DNA of 64,000 bases from Variovorax paradoxus (lineage in GTDB: Bacteria; Pseudomonadota; Gammaproteobacteria; Burkholderiales; Burkholderiaceae_C), in NCBI RefSeq assembly GCF_030811855.1, contig NZ_JAUSRN010000002.1, positions 124,001-188,000 of the forward strand, given 5' to 3'. Positions 7,769-18,281 of this stretch are shown here, piece by piece. Within the stretch, counting starts at the first letter, position 1; each line of letters begins with the position of its first letter. The notes beneath the pieces were generated by a model. It made no database searches. It saw only the letters and a program-made list of their open reading frames with translations, and was not told the origin of the DNA. The position numbers were made by a program, and so were the translations under genes.

Positions 7769-8962
7769 CTAGAGCCGCGCCAGTGCCTGTTGCAAGTCGG
7801 CCCGAAGGTCTTCCACGTCTTCGAGGCCGACCGAGAAGCGCACCAGCGTGCCCTTGTGCGGCCAGCGTGCCACGGCCTGGTCGCGCATCAGGCCGATGTC
7901 GTAGGGCACCACCAGGCTGACCGGGCCGCCCCACGAATACCCGAGTCGAAAGAGCTTCAGGCTGTCGCAGAAGCGGTCGACCTGCTCGGTGCTGAACTGC
8001 TCGTCGAACACGATCGAAAAGAGGCCGGCGGCCAGGTCGGATGCCCCGCACAGCGCACGCCAGTTGGCATGGCCGGGCGACTCTTCGAGGGCGGGGTGGA
8101 GCACCTGGGCGATCTCTTCGCGGCCGCTGAGCCAGCGCGCCAGTTCGCGCGCCGAACGGTCGTGCGCGGCATAGCGCAGCCCGATGCTGGGCAGCGAGCG
8201 CAGCAGCGTCTCCACGTCGCCCACGCCCACGCCGAAGCCCATGCGCATGTGGGTGAGCTTGAGCGCGCGATGCAGGCGCTCATCGCGGGTGACGACGCTA
8301 CCCATCAGCACGTCGCCGCCGCCGCTCGGGTACTTGGTGAGCGCATGCACCGAAATGTCCACGCCCTGCCCGCTGCCATTGAAATCGAAAGGTGCGAAGG
8401 CCAGGCCCGCGCCCCAGGTGTTGTCCAGCGCGGTGACCACCCCGCGTGCGCGGCAGACGTTCACGAGCGCCGGCAGATCGGGAAACTCCATGGTCACCGA
8501 GCCCGCCGCCTCCACCCAAACCAGCCGCGTGCGGTCCGACAGCTTGGCCGCCAGGTCGGCTGGGTTCATTGCGTCGTACATGCGGTGCGTGATGCCAAAG
8601 TTGGCCAATTCGCCGGTGGCCAGCGCCTTGTTGGGGCCGTAGGCGTTGTCGGGAATCAGCACCTCGTCGCCGCTTTTCAGGAAGGCAAAGGACACCAGCG
8701 AAATGGCCGCGAGCCCGCTCGGCACCAAGAGGCACTCGGTCCCGCCTTCGAGCGTGGCCAGGCGCTCCTCGAGCGTGAAGGTGGTGGGCGTGCCGTGCAG
8801 GCCGTAGGTGTAGCCGGCCTTGGTCTTCCAGTCGCGTGCGCGCATGGCAGCCACGTCGGCGAAAAACACGGTCGAGGCCTTGTAGATGCCCGGCTGCGGC
8901 GCCGCAAAGTTTGCGGGCGGGGTGTAGGGGTGGTGGATCAGGGTCGTGGAAGGCTTGCTCAT
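7769..8962 (-). CDS. metC: Cystathionine beta-lyase
   Basis: A 397-residue PLP enzyme of the Cys/Met-metabolism fold-type I family. The Schiff-base lysine sits in SVHALTKYPSGGGD, about residue 204. The substrate-side YTYGLHGTPT motif near residue 52 and ECLLVPSGLAAI near 75 fit the family. The expected reaction cleaves cystathionine to homocysteine, pyruvate and ammonia in methionine biosynthesis. The YGLHGTPTT variant is the one usually seen in proteobacterial MetC, but a gamma-lyase or synthase of the same family cannot be fully excluded. It diverges from the VOC gene and stands alone. Confidence 0.86.
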   Translation of the reverse strand: MSKPSTTLIHHPYTPPANFAAPQPGIYKASTVFFADVAAMRARDWKTKAGYTYGLHGTPTTFTLEERLATLEGGTECLLVPSGLAAISLVSFAFLKSGDEVLIPDNAYGPNKALATGELANFGITHRMYDAMNPADLAAKLSDRTRLVWVEAAGSVTMEFPDLPALVNVCRARGVVTALDNTWGAGLAFAPFDFNGSGQGVDISVHALTKYPSGGGDVLMGSVVTRDERLHRALKLTHMRMGFGVGVGDVETLLRSLPSIGLRYAAHDRSARELARWLSGREEIAQVLHPALEESPGHANWRALCGASDLAAGLFSIVFDEQFSTEQVDRFCDSLKLFRLGYSWGGPVSLVVPYDIGLMRDQAVARWPHKGTLVRFSVGLEDVEDLRADLQQALARL

Positions 8963-9102
8963 GTGCAGATGCTAGCGCGGCCGCCGCCCGGGCGAACGAC
9001 CGGCCTGTGGCACCCCCACGGCTTGGGGCTTGAGAAAGCAGCCGTGCAGCGCCCAGAATGACGCACTGCCCTACTTCTTCTTAGTCCGGAAAGGCAACCC
9101 AC

Positions 9103-9552
9103 ATGGCAATCCACGAACTGTTCCCTTACCTGTGTGTCGACGACGCCGGCGCCGCCATCGAGTTCTACTGCAAGGTCTTCGAGGTGAAGGAGATCTTCCG
9201 CCTTGTAGAGCCCAGCGGCCGCATCGGGCATGCGGAACTCGACTTTCACAACGGCGCCATCCTCATGCTCTCCGACGAGTTTGCCGAATACGACATCCGC
9301 AGCGCCAAGACGCTCGGCGGCACCGCGGTGACGCTGCACCTGCATGTGGACGATGCGGATGCGGTGGTGGCCCGCGCCGTCGCGGCCGGTGCCACGCTGG
9401 ACATGGCGCCGCAAGACCAGTTCTATGGGGAGCGATCCGGAGTGTTCCGCGACCCCTTCGGGCATCGCTGGAACGTGGGCCACAGCATTGAGAAGCTGAC
9501 GCCGGAGGAAATGCAGCGGCGCTACACCGCAATGTTCGATTCGGCCGGTTGA
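9103..9552 (+). CDS. VOC family protein (glyoxalase/PhnB-like)
   Basis: A 149-residue protein with two beta-alpha-beta-beta-beta repeats of the vicinal oxygen chelate fold. It begins with the PhnB-like FPYLCVDDAGAAIEFY pattern and ends with RDPFGHRWNV, the classic last strand of the family, whose His lies in the metal-site region. Candidate metal ligands are the paired His and Glu positions in GHAEL and in the C-terminal FGHRW. Members are dioxygenases, isomerases or resistance proteins, so no reaction is assigned. The gene stands between divergent metC and the convergent phosphoribosyltransferase. Confidence 0.82.
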   Translation: MAIHELFPYLCVDDAGAAIEFYCKVFEVKEIFRLVEPSGRIGHAELDFHNGAILMLSDEFAEYDIRSAKTLGGTAVTLHLHVDDADAVVARAVAAGATLDMAPQDQFYGERSGVFRDPFGHRWNVGHSIEKLTPEEMQRRYTAMFDSAG

Positions 9553-9579
9553 GCGGGCAACCGGCGCGCGCGGATCAGC

Positions 9580-10104
9580 TCAGACCGACCACTTTTCGAG
9601 CAACTTCTCGGGGCCGAGCGCGTCATAGCCTTCGAAGGGCTGGTGGATCCACGGGTTCGTGGCCAGGTACTCGACCGAGTAGTCGGGCGTGAAGGTCGAC
9701 AGGGCCTTGGTCCAGAGCACCGCACTGCGCAGCTCGCTGATGGGCTTGTAGTTGTTGCGCAGCATGTCCATGACCGCGTGCAGCGTGTGGCCCGAGTCGG
9801 CCAGGTCGTCCACCAGCAGCACCCTGCCCGCGATCTCGCCCTTAGGCGTGGTGATGAAGCGGGCGATGTCGAGGTGGCCTTGGACCGTGCCGGCATCGGC
9901 GCGGTACGAGCTGGTCGACATGATCGCCAGCGGCTTGTCGAAGATGCGCGAAAGCACGTCGCCGGGGCGCATGCCGCCGCGTGCCAGGCAAAGAATGGTG
10001 TCGAACTGCCAGCCCGACTGGTGAATCTTGATCGCGAGTTTCTCGATCAGGTTGTGGTACTCGTCGTAGCTGACGTAGAGATGCTTGCCGTCTTCGGTCA
10101 ACAT
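9580..10104 (-). CDS. Phosphoribosyltransferase, purine-salvage type
   Basis: A 174-residue type I PRTase. The PRPP-binding loop is VLLVDDLADSGHT at 95-107, preceded by the pyrophosphate loop CLARGGMRPGD at 39-49. It resembles xanthine-guanine or hypoxanthine phosphoribosyltransferases that make nucleotides from free purine bases and PRPP. It lies 18 bp downstream of purA on the same strand, so a role in purine salvage fits the context. Base specificity cannot be read from the hood region. Confidence 0.85.
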   Translation of the reverse strand: MLTEDGKHLYVSYDEYHNLIEKLAIKIHQSGWQFDTILCLARGGMRPGDVLSRIFDKPLAIMSTSSYRADAGTVQGHLDIARFITTPKGEIAGRVLLVDDLADSGHTLHAVMDMLRNNYKPISELRSAVLWTKALSTFTPDYSVEYLATNPWIHQPFEGYDALGPEKLLEKWSV

Positions 10105-10122
10105 GGTGGGGTTCGTTCCTGG

Positions 10123-11469
<1,347 letters not shown>

Positions 11470-11477
11470 TCAAAAAT

Positions 11478-12638
11478 TCAGATCGCTCGGACTTGCCACT
11501 GCCCTGCTTGCTCGACGAGCTCGCGGTCGCAATGGAATTCATCGATTTCGCTGCCGTGTCCCGGCAGCACGCAGACCACGGTTTCACCGGCCTTGCGCAA
11601 TGCGGCAATGGCTTGGCGCAGGCCGGCCGCATCGCTCCACGGCGCGCGGATGGCTGCGCGCAGCGGCCGTGCCGGCAGCACGCCGACCAGCTCCCGCACG
11701 TCGAGGCTGAAGCCCACAGCCGGGCGGTTGCGGCCGAACACCGCGCCGACTTCGTCGTAGCGCCCGCCGCGCACCAGCGCATCGGCCGCACCCGGCACGT
11801 AGATTCCGAAGCGCATGCCGCTGTAGTAGGCATAACCGCGCAGGTCGGCCAGGTCGAAGCTGATCTGCCGCGCCGAATCGCCCTGCAGGCTGGCGGCCAG
11901 CTGCTTCAGGCCGGCGAGCGCCGCGCTCACGGCGGGCGTGCCCTTGAGGGCCTTGGCCGCCTCGTCGAGCACCGACGCGTCGCCGTACAGCTGGACCAGC
12001 GCGCGCAAGCCGTCGCGCGACGCCGCCGGGAAGTCGCGCGTGAGCGCACGCAGTTCGCTCGCGTCCTTGGCCACCAGCGCCGCATGCACGCGCGCCAGCA
12101 CCGCGGCATCGACCGGCACGCCCGCAAACAGCGCCCGCACGATGCGTGCATCTGCCAGGTCGACGATCAGGCCCTCGCCAATGCCGGAAGCATGCAGGCA
12201 GTCGAGCGCCAGCAGCAAGACCTCGGTGTCGGCTTCAAGGCCGGCATGGCCGTAGATCTCGGCGCCGAACTGCAGCGGCTCGCGGGTGGCATGCGGCCGG
12301 TCGGGGCGGGTGTGCAGTACCGGCCCGCAGTAGCACAGGCGCGCCACGCCTTCGCGGTTCAGCAGGTGGGCATCGATGCGCGCCACCTGGGGGGTGGTGT
12401 CGGCTCGCAGGCCCATGCTGCGGCCGGAGAGCTGGTCCACGAGCTTGAAGGTTTGGAGGTCGAGCGCCTCGCCGGTGCCCGAAAGCAGCGACTCGAGATG
12501 CTCGAGCAGCGGCGGCATTACCAGCTCGTAGCCATAGCCACGGGCGGTATCGAGCAGCTGGCGTCGAAGTTCTTCGATGTGGCGCGCCTCGGAAGGCAGC
12601 ACATCGGCAATGTGATCCGGGAGGACCCAGGCGGACAT
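11478..12638 (-). CDS. hisZ: ATP phosphoribosyltransferase regulatory subunit
   Basis: A 386-residue paralogue of histidyl-tRNA synthetase that lacks aminoacylation activity and forms the regulatory partner of the short form of HisG, the first enzyme of histidine synthesis. The class II core is visible: [16 protein letters not shown], then motif 2-like [14 protein letters not shown], and [14 protein letters not shown], which replaces the HisRS histidine-binding loop. No anticodon-binding domain follows. hisG is not in the window. True HisRS is encoded about 7.5 kb upstream in the same block. Confidence 0.93.
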   Translation of the reverse strand: MSAWVLPDHIADVLPSEARHIEELRRQLLDTARGYGYELVMPPLLEHLESLLSGTGEALDLQTFKLVDQLSGRSMGLRADTTPQVARIDAHLLNREGVARLCYCGPVLHTRPDRPHATREPLQFGAEIYGHAGLEADTEVLLLALDCLHASGIGEGLIVDLADARIVRALFAGVPVDAAVLARVHAALVAKDASELRALTRDFPAASRDGLRALVQLYGDASVLDEAAKALKGTPAVSAALAGLKQLAASLQGDSARQISFDLADLRGYAYYSGMRFGIYVPGAADALVRGGRYDEVGAVFGRNRPAVGFSLDVRELVGVLPARPLRAAIRAPWSDAAGLRQAIAALRKAGETVVCVLPGHGSEIDEFHCDRELVEQAGQWQVRAI

Positions 12639-12681
12639 GGGGATCGGGGGCGTGGTTAAACCGGGATTCTACCGGGACGCG

Positions 12682-12870
12682 CTACCCCATTAGCCAAAGC
12701 AGAAACAAACCCAGCAAGATGCTGCAAAGTCCGAAGAAACGCAGTTGGCCGTCGCGCAGCTGCATGAGCTGGGTGAAGCCGCGCCGCCAGCCGCCCGGCG
12801 ACACGAAAGGCAGGATGCCTTCGATCACCAGGACCAGTGCCAGCGCGCTCCAGAATATTTCGGCGCTCAC
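12682..12870 (-). CDS. DUF2065 family small membrane protein
   Basis: A 62-residue protein with two hydrophobic helices (about 6-24 and 42-60) and a short central RRGFTQLMQLRDGQLR loop. This is the YjeT/DUF2065 pattern. In proteobacteria the gene typically follows hflC and precedes purA, exactly as here, with hisZ inserted. The role is unknown; its fixed place behind hflKC suggests an accessory role to that inner-membrane complex, which is inference. Confidence 0.85.
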   Translation of the reverse strand: MSAEIFWSALALVLVIEGILPFVSPGGWRRGFTQLMQLRDGQLRFFGLCSILLGLFLLWLMG

Positions 12871-12891
12871 GCGAAAGCCCGGCCCGAAGCC

Positions 12892-13794
12892 CTAGCGGCG
12901 CGGCGCGTTGCCCGCTGGCGTACCGGAACTCTGCATGGCCCGGAAGAAGTCCGACGACGGGTCGACCACCATCACGTCGCTCTTCTTGTTGAAGCTCTGC
13001 TTGTAGGCTTCCAGGCTGCGGTAGAACTGCGCAAACTGGGCGTCGCGGCCAAAGGCATCGCTGTAGGCGGAAGCGGCCTGGGCATCGCCCTCGCCCTTGA
13101 TCTTCTGGGCGTCGCGGTAGGCGTTCGCCACGATCACTTCGCGCTGGCGGTCGGCGTCGGCGCGGATCTTTTCGCCTTCGGCATAGCCGGTCGAGCGCAG
13201 TTCGTTGGCAACGCGCTTGCGTTCGGCCTCCATGCGGCGATAGACCGATTCGGTGATGGCTTCCACATAGTCGACTCGCGTGATGCGTACGTCGACCACG
13301 TCCACGCCCCAGGGCTTGGCGCCCTTCACCACGGCCAGCACTTCGCGCTGCACATCGGCCATGAGGGCTTCGCGGCGCACCGAGATCAGGTCGCGCACGG
13401 TGCGCTTGTTGACGTTTTCCTGGAAGGCGTTGCGCACCACGCGGTTGAGCTGCATGGCGCCCGCGTTCTCGTCGAGGCCGACGTTGCGGATGTAGGCCTG
13501 CGGATCGGTGATGCGCCAGCGCACGTACCAGTCGATCACCACACGCTGCTTCTCGGCCGTGAGCATGGGCTCGGTGTCCAGGCTGGAGAGCGTGAGCAGC
13601 CGCTTGTCGATGTACGACACGTTCTGGAACGGCGGCGGCAGCTTGAAGTTCAGGCCCGGCTCGGTGATGACCTGCTTGATCTGGCCCAGGGCGTAGACCA
13701 CGCCGAACTGGCGCTGGTCGACGACGAAGAGGGTCGAGCTCAGCAGCACCAGCAGCACGAGGATCGACGAGGCGATGAATCCGATTCTGTTCAT
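12892..13794 (-). CDS. hflC: Protease modulator HflC
   Basis: A 300-residue SPFH/prohibitin-family protein with one N-terminal transmembrane helix (about 5-24) and the rest in the periplasm. Together with HflK it surrounds and modulates the FtsH protease. The band-7 domain covers about 20-200, and a long helical coiled-coil with KRVANELRSTGYAEGEKIRADADR and DAQKIKGEGDAQAA repeats follows, both family signatures. It lies 16 bp downstream of hflK. Length is close to that of E. coli HflC. Confidence 0.95.
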   Translation of the reverse strand: MNRIGFIASSILVLLVLLSSTLFVVDQRQFGVVYALGQIKQVITEPGLNFKLPPPFQNVSYIDKRLLTLSSLDTEPMLTAEKQRVVIDWYVRWRITDPQAYIRNVGLDENAGAMQLNRVVRNAFQENVNKRTVRDLISVRREALMADVQREVLAVVKGAKPWGVDVVDVRITRVDYVEAITESVYRRMEAERKRVANELRSTGYAEGEKIRADADRQREVIVANAYRDAQKIKGEGDAQAASAYSDAFGRDAQFAQFYRSLEAYKQSFNKKSDVMVVDPSSDFFRAMQSSGTPAGNAPRR

Positions 13795-13810
13795 GTTCTT
13801 CTTGCCCTTT

Positions 13811-15217
13811 TCAACGCACGTCGCGATCGCGCGAACGGCCGTCGCGAGCGCGGGTGTCGCCGGCGGCCGGCGCCACCGGAATCACCGACGACTGGGCCGG
13901 TGCGGTGCCGGCCACGCTGGGGCTGGCGGCATCGACCGGCGTCGCCGGCGGATTGTTGCCGCTCAGCTGCGTGAGCTTGTCCAGCGGCAGGTACAGCAGG
14001 TTGGAACCTTGCTTGGTGTCGACCAATACCTTGGTGGTACTTGCGTAGATCTGCTGCATGGCATCGGTGTACATGCGGTCGCGCGTGACCTGCGGCGCCT
14101 TCTGGTATTCGGCCAGCACCGCGCTGAAGCGGCCGGCATCACCCTGCGCCTGCGCGACGATTCGCGCCTTGTAGGCTTCGGACTCTTCCTTGAGGCGCGA
14201 CGCCGTACCCGTTGCACGCGGCACCACGTCGTTGGCGTAGGCCTGCGCTTCGTTCTTGGCGCGCTCGCGCTCCTGGCCGGCCTTGAGCACGTCGTCGAAG
14301 GCAGCCTGCACCTGTTCAGGCGGACGCACGCCACCCTGCTGCAGGTTGATGTTGACGACTTCGACGCCGACCTTGTAGCGATCGAGGATGGTCTGCATCA
14401 GCGTGCGCACGCGCGGCGCAATCTGGTCGCGCTCCTCGGCAAGCGCCGCATCCATCTTCATCTTGCCGACCACTTCGCGCACGGCGGTTTCCGCCACCTG
14501 CACCACGGTCTCGCTCGGCGACTTGCTTTCATACAGGTAGGCGCGCGCATCGCTCAGGCGGTATTGCACGGCGAACTTGATTTCGACGATGTTCTCGTCT
14601 TCGGTCAGCATGGCCGATTCGCGCAGCCCGGTGGTGCGCACGATGGCGTCGCGGCCCACGTCGGTGGAGCGGATCTGCGTGACCACGACCACTTCGTGCC
14701 GCTGGATCGGGTATGGCAGGCGCCAATTGAAGCCCGCGCCCACGGTCGCCTTGTAGCGGCCAAACTGGGTGACCACGGCCTGCTGGCCTTCGTTCACGAT
14801 GAAGAAGCCGGTGCCCAGCCAGATGAGGACAGCCACCGCCGCCACCAGCCCGAGGCCGAAGCCCGCGTTCTTCATGTCGGGCCTGTAGCCATTGCCGCCG
14901 CCACCGCCGTTGCTGCTGCCGCTCGGCCGATTGCCGCCGCCCTTGCCGCCAAAGAAGCCGCCGAGCTTGCGATTGAGGTCGCGCCAGAGTTCGTCGAGGT
15001 CAGGTGGGCCCTGGTTGGGACCTTGCCCGCGAGGACGGTTGCCGTTGCTGTTGTTGCCCGAAGGCGGAGGCGTCGGTGCGCCCGGCGGATCTGCGTCAGG
15101 AGGTCGATTGCCGGTCGGGCGATCGCCGTTGGATGCGGGCTCGTCGCCGCGGCCCCAACGGCCGTCGTTCAGGTTGAACATGCCCAGAAACCCTCTCCAC
15201 GCTGGCTTTGCATTCAT
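13811..15217 (-). CDS. hflK: FtsH protease activity modulator HflK
   Basis: A 468-residue SPFH protein, partner of HflC. The cytoplasmic N-terminus (about 1-115) is rich in Gly, Pro and Asn with a DLDELWRDLNRKLGGFFGG segment typical of HflK. One membrane helix (about 121-140) and the band-7 domain follow, then a helical region and a Pro/Ala-rich tail. The ATG at 15217 is preferred to a TTG 42 bases upstream because GAGAACGA lies close before it and family members start MN-x-x. A periplasmic ring with HflC around FtsH is the known role. Confidence 0.93.
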   Translation of the reverse strand: MNAKPAWRGFLGMFNLNDGRWGRGDEPASNGDRPTGNRPPDADPPGAPTPPPSGNNSNGNRPRGQGPNQGPPDLDELWRDLNRKLGGFFGGKGGGNRPSGSSNGGGGGNGYRPDMKNAGFGLGLVAAVAVLIWLGTGFFIVNEGQQAVVTQFGRYKATVGAGFNWRLPYPIQRHEVVVVTQIRSTDVGRDAIVRTTGLRESAMLTEDENIVEIKFAVQYRLSDARAYLYESKSPSETVVQVAETAVREVVGKMKMDAALAEERDQIAPRVRTLMQTILDRYKVGVEVVNINLQQGGVRPPEQVQAAFDDVLKAGQERERAKNEAQAYANDVVPRATGTASRLKEESEAYKARIVAQAQGDAGRFSAVLAEYQKAPQVTRDRMYTDAMQQIYASTTKVLVDTKQGSNLLYLPLDKLTQLSGNNPPATPVDAASPSVAGTAPAQSSVIPVAPAAGDTRARDGRSRDRDVR

Positions 15218-15255
15218 TCGCTTCGTTCTCTTGTCAGTGGCGGGATTGTGCCCAA

Positions 15256-16425
15256 TCAATTGGCGGTATCGTGCAATTCAGTGTCGGCCTCAGGGGTCAT
15301 CGTATCGCCCACGGAACCCGATCGCCGGGCCAGCTCGGCACGCAGCAGGGGCACGCCCTCGCCGCTGCGGGCGCTGAGGAAGATACGCGGAACCCGCACG
15401 CCGTCGATTTCCATGTCGTCCTGCAGATGCAGCGGATGCTGCGCGGTTTCAAGAGCATCGAGCTTGTTGAATACCAGAAGCTGCGGGACAGTGTCGGCGC
15501 CGATGTCGCGAAGCACCGATTGCACCTCGGCCATCTGCTCGGGGTAGTGCGGGTTGGATGCATCCACCACGTGCAGCAGCAGGTCGGCGTCGACCGCCTC
15601 TTGCAGCGTGGCCTTGAATGCATCGACCAGGCCGTGAGGCAGGTCGCGGATGAAGCCGACGGTGTCCGAAATGGAGACCTGCCGGCGGGCATCGCCGAGA
15701 TAAAGGTTGCGTGTGGTGGTGTCGAGCGTGGCAAAGAGCTGGTCGGCCGCATAGGCGCGTGCCTTGACCAACGCATTGAACAGCGACGACTTGCCCGCGT
15801 TGGTGTAGCCGACGAGCGAGATGTTGAAGGTCTCGCGGCGCTCGCGCTGACGGCGCTGCGTGCCGCGCTGCTTTTGCACCTTGGCGAGGCGCTCGCGCGT
15901 GCGCTTGATCGATTCGCTGATCATGCGTCGGTCGAGTTCGATCTGCTTTTCACCCGGGCCGCCGCGCACGCCGGCGCCACCGGTCTGGCGCTCCAGGTGG
16001 GACCAGCGGCGGACCAGACGCGTGCTCAGGTACTGCAGGCGGGCAAGCTCGACCTGGAGCTTGCCTTCATGCGAGCGCGCACGCTGCGCAAAAATTTCGA
16101 GAATGAGGAACGTGCGGTCGTAGACAGCCACGTCGAGCTGGCGCTCGAGGTTGCGCTGCTGCGCGGGGCTCAGCGACTGGTCGAAGATGACTTCGCTGGC
16201 TTGATGCAGCGCGGCCAGTTCCTTGATCTCGTCGGCCTTGCCGCTTCCGACAAAGAGCGCCGCGTCGGGTGCCTTGCGTTTGCAGATGAGGCGTGCGACA
16301 GGCGCAAGGCCAGCGGTCTGCGCAAGCAGGCCGAGTTCCTCGAGTTCGCTGTCGAAATGGGGCAGCCCGAAATCGACGCCGACGAGAACGGCGGCGCCTT
16401 CCTGGCGGGAGTTCAGTTCAGACAA
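15256..16425 (-). CDS. hflX: Ribosome-associated GTPase HflX
   Basis: A 389-residue GTPase that splits stalled or heat-damaged ribosomes. It has the N-terminal HflX domain with a helical linker (GGPGEKQIELDRR), then the G domain: G1 GYTNAGKSSLFN, G3 DTVGFIRDLP and G4 NKLD. The start is uncertain. TTG at 16425 gives the usual MSELNSRQ beginning but lacks a clear ribosome binding site. A frame open to 16524 would run through the terminator after hfq and overlap hfq, which is unlikely. It precedes hflK by 38 bp. Confidence 0.9.
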   Translation of the reverse strand: MSELNSRQEGAAVLVGVDFGLPHFDSELEELGLLAQTAGLAPVARLICKRKAPDAALFVGSGKADEIKELAALHQASEVIFDQSLSPAQQRNLERQLDVAVYDRTFLILEIFAQRARSHEGKLQVELARLQYLSTRLVRRWSHLERQTGGAGVRGGPGEKQIELDRRMISESIKRTRERLAKVQKQRGTQRRQRERRETFNISLVGYTNAGKSSLFNALVKARAYAADQLFATLDTTTRNLYLGDARRQVSISDTVGFIRDLPHGLVDAFKATLQEAVDADLLLHVVDASNPHYPEQMAEVQSVLRDIGADTVPQLLVFNKLDALETAQHPLHLQDDMEIDGVRVPRIFLSARSGEGVPLLRAELARRSGSVGDTMTPEADTELHDTAN

Positions 16426-16440
16426 GCGGGATGAATATGG

Positions 16441-16469
16441 AAAAAGCGCGGCGGGGTTGCCGCCGCGCT
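16441..16469 (-). terminator. Intrinsic terminator between hfq and hflX
   Basis: On the minus strand a perfect 10-bp stem (AGCGCGGCGG / CCGCCGCGCT) with a 5-nt loop is followed directly by five T. It starts 8 bp after the hfq stop and ends about 16 bp before the likely hflX start, so hflX depends on read-through or its own promoter. Confidence 0.88.
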
Positions 16470-16477
16470 CCGCGCGA

Positions 16478-16723
16478 TCAGGCTGCGGCGTCTTCGTTCT
16501 CGGCAGCCGAGAAGTTGACGGCACGACCCGGCACGATAGTGGAAATGGCGTGCTTGTAGACCATTTGCGTCACTGTATTGCGAAGCAACACGACGTACTG
16601 GTCGAAAGACTCGATCTGGCCCTGCAGCTTAATACCGTTCACCAAATAAATGGAAACCGGCACATGCTCGCGACGCAGGGTGTTCAGAAACGGGTCTTGT
16701 AGAAGTTGCCCTTTATTGCTCAC
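16478..16723 (-). CDS. hfq: RNA chaperone Hfq
   Basis: An 81-residue Sm-like protein that forms a hexamer and helps small RNAs pair with mRNAs. Sm1 motif residues ([11 protein letters not shown], 9-19; [15 protein letters not shown], 23-37; FDQYVVLL, 40-47) and the Sm2 YKHAIST at 57-63 are intact. The acidic C-tail is short (AAENEDAAA). The start is GTG at 16723: GGAG lies seven bases upstream and the protein then begins [14 protein letters not shown] like other Hfq. A frame open further upstream would be non-homologous. It lies between der and hflX. Confidence 0.96.
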   Translation of the reverse strand: MSNKGQLLQDPFLNTLRREHVPVSIYLVNGIKLQGQIESFDQYVVLLRNTVTQMVYKHAISTIVPGRAVNFSAAENEDAAA

Positions 16724-16886
16724 GATATTCTCCGTGTTCAAGAGTAGTTGTTGGAGAGATGACCTTAACACAGGGTTTCTGCGTCGCAGCAATCGGGGTC
16801 AAAAGCCTTTGAAAAATAACGGTTCTCAAAAGGCGGAACTTCCAGCGCAGCCGGAGCTCATTGGCTCGCAACAGCCGCCAAGCCCG

Positions 16887-18230
16887 TTATTCGTCTTTGT
16901 CCGCAAACGGATTTTGCGAGCTTTTGAACTGGATGCGCAAGGGCGTGCCCACGAGGTCGAATTCCTTGCGGAAGCGTCCTTCGAGAAAGCGCTTGTATGC
17001 CTCGGTGACATGCTCCAGCGAGTTGCCGTGGATGATGATCACTGGCGGATTCATGCCGCCCTGGTGCGCATAGCGCAGCTTGGGCCGGAACATGCCCGCA
17101 CGCTTGGGCGCCTGGAACTGCACCGCTTCCAGCAGCAACCGGGTCAGCACGGGCGTCGACATCTTCCGCGTGGCCGACTTGTGCGCCTGCGCAATGGCCT
17201 GCCACACGGGGCCGAGGCCCTGGCGCTTGATGGCCGAGATGAAGTGCAGCGACGCGAACTTGAGGAACGGCAACCGGGTTTCGATCTGGCGCTGGATCTG
17301 CTCGCGCTGGTAGCTGTCGACCGCGTCCCACTTGTTGATGGCAATCACCACCGCCCGTCCGCTTTCCAGGATGTAGCCGGCAATGTGCGCGTCCTGATCG
17401 GTCACGCCCTGGGTGGCATCGAGCAGCAGCAACACGACGTTGGCAGACTCGATGGCTTGCAGCGTCTTGACCACCGAGAACTTCTCGATCGCCTCGAACA
17501 CCTTGCCCTTGCGCCGCAGGCCGGCCGTGTCGATCAGTTCGAAGCGCTGACCGTTGCGTTCGAACGGGACCGAGATGGCGTCTCGCGTGGTGCCCGGCAG
17601 GTCGAAGGCCACCAGGCGCTCTTCGCCGAGCCAGGTGTTGATCAGCGTGGACTTGCCCACGTTGGGCCGCCCCGCCACAGCCAGCTTGATCGGCTTGTTG
17701 ACGTCATCTTCTGCGTCCTCATCGTCCGGATCGGGCAGGTTCAGCGGCGCGAGCGCCAGTTCGACCAGGTCGCGCATGCCCTGCCCGTGCGCGGCGGACA
17801 CACCGTGCACGTCGCCAAAGCCGAGCTCGTAGAAATCGACCAGCTTGGTGCCGTCATGCATACCTTCGGCCTTGTTGGCCGCCAGCACGCAAGGCTTGCC
17901 GAGCCGGCGCAGCTCGTTGGCAATGTCGTGGTCTTGCGCCGAAAGGCCCTCGCGGGCATCGACCACGAAGATCACCACGTCGGCCTCGGCCACGGCCTGG
18001 CGCGTCTGCTTGGCCATTTCCTTGTAGATGCCGCTGCCGGCATCGGGCTCGAAGCCGCCGGTGTCGATCACGATGAATTCGTGCTTGCCCAGGCGCCCAT
18101 TGCCGTAGTGGCGGTCGCGCGTGAGCCCGGCAAAGTCGGCGACGATGGCGTCGCGCGTCTGCGTCAGGCGGTTGAACAGGGTCGACTTGCCGACATTCGG
18201 ACGCCCAACCAGGGCCACGACCGGTTTCAT
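16887..18230 (-). CDS. der: Ribosome biogenesis GTPase Der (EngA)
   Basis: A 447-residue protein with two consecutive G domains and a C-terminal KH-like domain, needed for 50S assembly. G1 GRPNVGKST occurs at 8-16 and again near 188. G3 motifs DTGGF and DTAGL distinguish the two domains, and NK-D type G4 motifs follow each. The C-terminal KH-like region has [20 protein letters not shown]. Length is normal. Its stop is 163 bp from the hfq start; that gap holds no gene and presumably carries hfq promoter signals. Confidence 0.96.
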   Translation of the reverse strand: MKPVVALVGRPNVGKSTLFNRLTQTRDAIVADFAGLTRDRHYGNGRLGKHEFIVIDTGGFEPDAGSGIYKEMAKQTRQAVAEADVVIFVVDAREGLSAQDHDIANELRRLGKPCVLAANKAEGMHDGTKLVDFYELGFGDVHGVSAAHGQGMRDLVELALAPLNLPDPDDEDAEDDVNKPIKLAVAGRPNVGKSTLINTWLGEERLVAFDLPGTTRDAISVPFERNGQRFELIDTAGLRRKGKVFEAIEKFSVVKTLQAIESANVVLLLLDATQGVTDQDAHIAGYILESGRAVVIAINKWDAVDSYQREQIQRQIETRLPFLKFASLHFISAIKRQGLGPVWQAIAQAHKSATRKMSTPVLTRLLLEAVQFQAPKRAGMFRPKLRYAHQGGMNPPVIIIHGNSLEHVTEAYKRFLEGRFRKEFDLVGTPLRIQFKSSQNPFADKDE

Positions 18231-18281
18231 GGCCGGCCTTTCATTGGCGCGGTTTTCATGGTCGGGCCTTGCAGAAAATAG

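Noticed and set aside
16426..16524. N-terminal extension of hflX
   Set aside because: It would translate the terminator stem and overlap hfq by 47 bp; homologous HflX proteins begin near MSELNSRQ.
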